Shown here: positions 63,405 to 64,000 of the stretch, in pieces
Position numbering within the stretch: the first letter of the stretch is position 1
Layout of the letters: each line of letters opens with the position of its first letter
NCBI RefSeq assembly: GCF_047511655.1
Contig: NC_133401.1
Coordinates: forward strand, 13,610,001-13,674,000
Length of the DNA: 64,000 nucleotides
Direction: 5' to 3'
Source: Castor canadensis
Taxonomy: Eukaryota; Chordata; Mammalia; Rodentia; Castoridae
The notes under the pieces: model-generated
The model's input: the letters and a program-made list of their open reading frames with translations, nothing else
What the model was told of the DNA's origin: nothing
Databases searched by the model: none
Made by a program: the position numbers and the translations under genes

Positions 63405-63586
63405 GTATTGGCAGTGAGGATTTTATTGGGGTGACTTTGGCTTCCAGAAAAGGGAAAAGATGGAGGCCTGGTAACAATGACCACTTCAAGGAGGCCCTGG
63501 CCCTGAACCCAGGGCTCCAACAGAAAGCAGGGAGGCACCTGAGTCCCCTGGAATCAGGGTATCCAAAGGCACCATGGCAGCTGTGT
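63405..63586 (-). other. SHKBP1: SHKBP1 3' UTR
   Basis: About 180 nt from the stop codon to the expected cleavage site after AATAAA at 63422-63427. No repeats. The cleavage position is estimated. Confidence 0.75.
63422..63427 (-). promoter_or_regulatory. SHKBP1: SHKBP1 poly(A) signal AATAAA
   Basis: Canonical hexamer on the minus strand about 160 nt after the stop codon, within AATAAAATCCTCACTGCC. Confidence 0.8.
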
Positions 63587-63818
63587 TCAAAAGGAAGTTT
63601 TATTGAAGCTTTTCTTGGGAGGCATGAGGGGAGCCCCGAGGCCAGTGGAGGGCCGAGGGGCTGGTGTTGGTGGCCGACGGGGCTCTGGAGCACTCCGTAC
63701 CAGTTCCTGGCATCGTTCCACGAAGCTGCCTCCCACTCGGCGCCGGGCCTCCGCCTGTGGGGGGCTGGGGCTCCCATGACGGCCAGTCAGGGAGGTGTTA
63801 CTGGAGGCTGAGTAGAGA
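63587..63818 (-). CDS. SHKBP1: SHKBP1 last coding exon
   Basis: Acceptor cccccacttcag, stop TGA at 63587-63589. The frame stays open a short way upstream of the acceptor, but only this acceptor joins in frame to the donor at 63926. It encodes the Ser-rich and Pro-rich tail with the PTPAPR motif and ends FNKTSF. Confidence 0.88.
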
Positions 63819-64000
63819 CTGAAGTGGGGGGGTGTCACTAACCTACTAGCATCATGGGCCAGGCGGCCACCCCTTCCACAAGGCCTGGGGGCTGTTCCTC
63901 AGAATGGGGACCGGAGCCGCAGCTACCTGGTGAGAGAGGTCCGGGGTGAGGGGCTAGGGAGAGAGCCCCGAGAGGAAGCCAGCAGGGCCAGCTCACACTG
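63587..64000 (-). CDS. SHKBP1: SHKBP1 (SH3KBP1-binding protein 1), last two coding exons, partial
   Basis: Segments 63927-64000 (open at the window edge) and 63587-63818 join in frame (ACC AG + T CTC TAC) to 101 codons plus TGA. The product is the C-terminal tail: [20 protein letters not shown], then [33 protein letters not shown] and a Pro-rich end closing NKTSF. The BTB/T1 and WD-repeat parts lie outside the window. SHKBP1 binds the SH3 domains of CIN85 (SH3KBP1) and limits EGF-receptor down-regulation. Two PxxxPR motifs (PSPSPR and PTPAPR), the CIN85 SH3 ligand type, are visible. Same strand and order next to LTBP4 as in human. The 108-nt intron has a good branch-like TTAGTGAC and a C-rich tract. 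Confidence 0.92.
63598..63603 (-). promoter_or_regulatory. SHKBP1: AATAAA hexamer inside the SHKBP1 coding end
   Basis: The codons AAT AAA (Asn-Lys), three sense codons before the stop, form a canonical poly(A) hexamer. If used, cleavage 10-30 nt on would fall at or just past the stop codon. Confidence 0.5.
63927..64000 (-). CDS. SHKBP1: SHKBP1 penultimate coding exon, cut by window edge
   Basis: Reads [20 protein letters not shown] and TSLT before the donor ACCAG/gtagct. Contains the PSPSPR motif. Its 5' boundary lies beyond base 64000. Confidence 0.85.

Noticed and set aside
63819-63926. Reading the SHKBP1 last exon straight through the 108-base gap
   Set aside because: The frame leading out of the upstream segment meets a stop (TAG) immediately. 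A good donor, branch-like site and acceptor instead give an in-frame splice.

Overview
The window is vertebrate nuclear DNA. It has split genes with GT-AG introns, CpG-rich promoters, AATAAA/ATTAAA poly(A) signals and dense SINEs. The three recognisable genes are NUMBL, LTBP4 and SHKBP1, the arrangement found on human 19q13.2 (mirrored here). The dominant SINE is a B1/7SL-like head joined to a tRNA-ID-like tail, which points to a rodent outside the mouse/rat group. A castorimorph such as beaver is my best guess, from the SINE type only and not confirmed.

Layout. (1) 1-12.5 kb, + strand: the last four exons of NUMBL (end of the PTB domain, Ser/Pro-rich middle, polyQ, DPF and NPF endocytic motifs), its 3' UTR and poly(A) signal. 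The introns hold SINEs and old degenerate minisatellites. (2) 12.5-30.6 kb: an 18-kb gap between two convergent genes. It starts with a (TG)n-based minisatellite directly behind the NUMBL poly(A) site. The rest is mostly SINEs, old L1/L2/MIR pieces and simple repeats. Two unique GC-rich patches near 15.2-15.6 kb and 27.5-27.7 kb carry CTCF-like motifs. (3) 30.6-59.2 kb, - strand: a complete LTBP4. I traced 33 coding exons for the long form (1,620 codons plus stop, frame kept across all junctions) and an alternative first exon for the short form (1,552 codons). Each start lies in its own CpG island. (4) 59.2-63.4 kb: the LTBP4-SHKBP1 spacer, with ATTCTAG-rich degenerate sequence and a local duplication. 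(5) 63.4-64 kb, - strand: the last two coding exons and 3' UTR of SHKBP1, cut by the window edge.

The genes are neighbours and do not form a pathway. NUMBL is a cytosolic endocytic adaptor of the Notch/neural-progenitor system. LTBP4 is a secreted matrix protein that organises elastic fibres and binds latent TGF-beta. SHKBP1 binds the CIN85 adaptor and affects EGF-receptor trafficking. I see no new gene system. The observations most worth a check are the SHKBP1 poly(A) hexamer inside its last codons, the DR1 nuclear-receptor motif array in an LTBP4 intron, the divergent CTCF-like motifs between NUMBL and LTBP4, and the minisatellite abutting the NUMBL 3' end.
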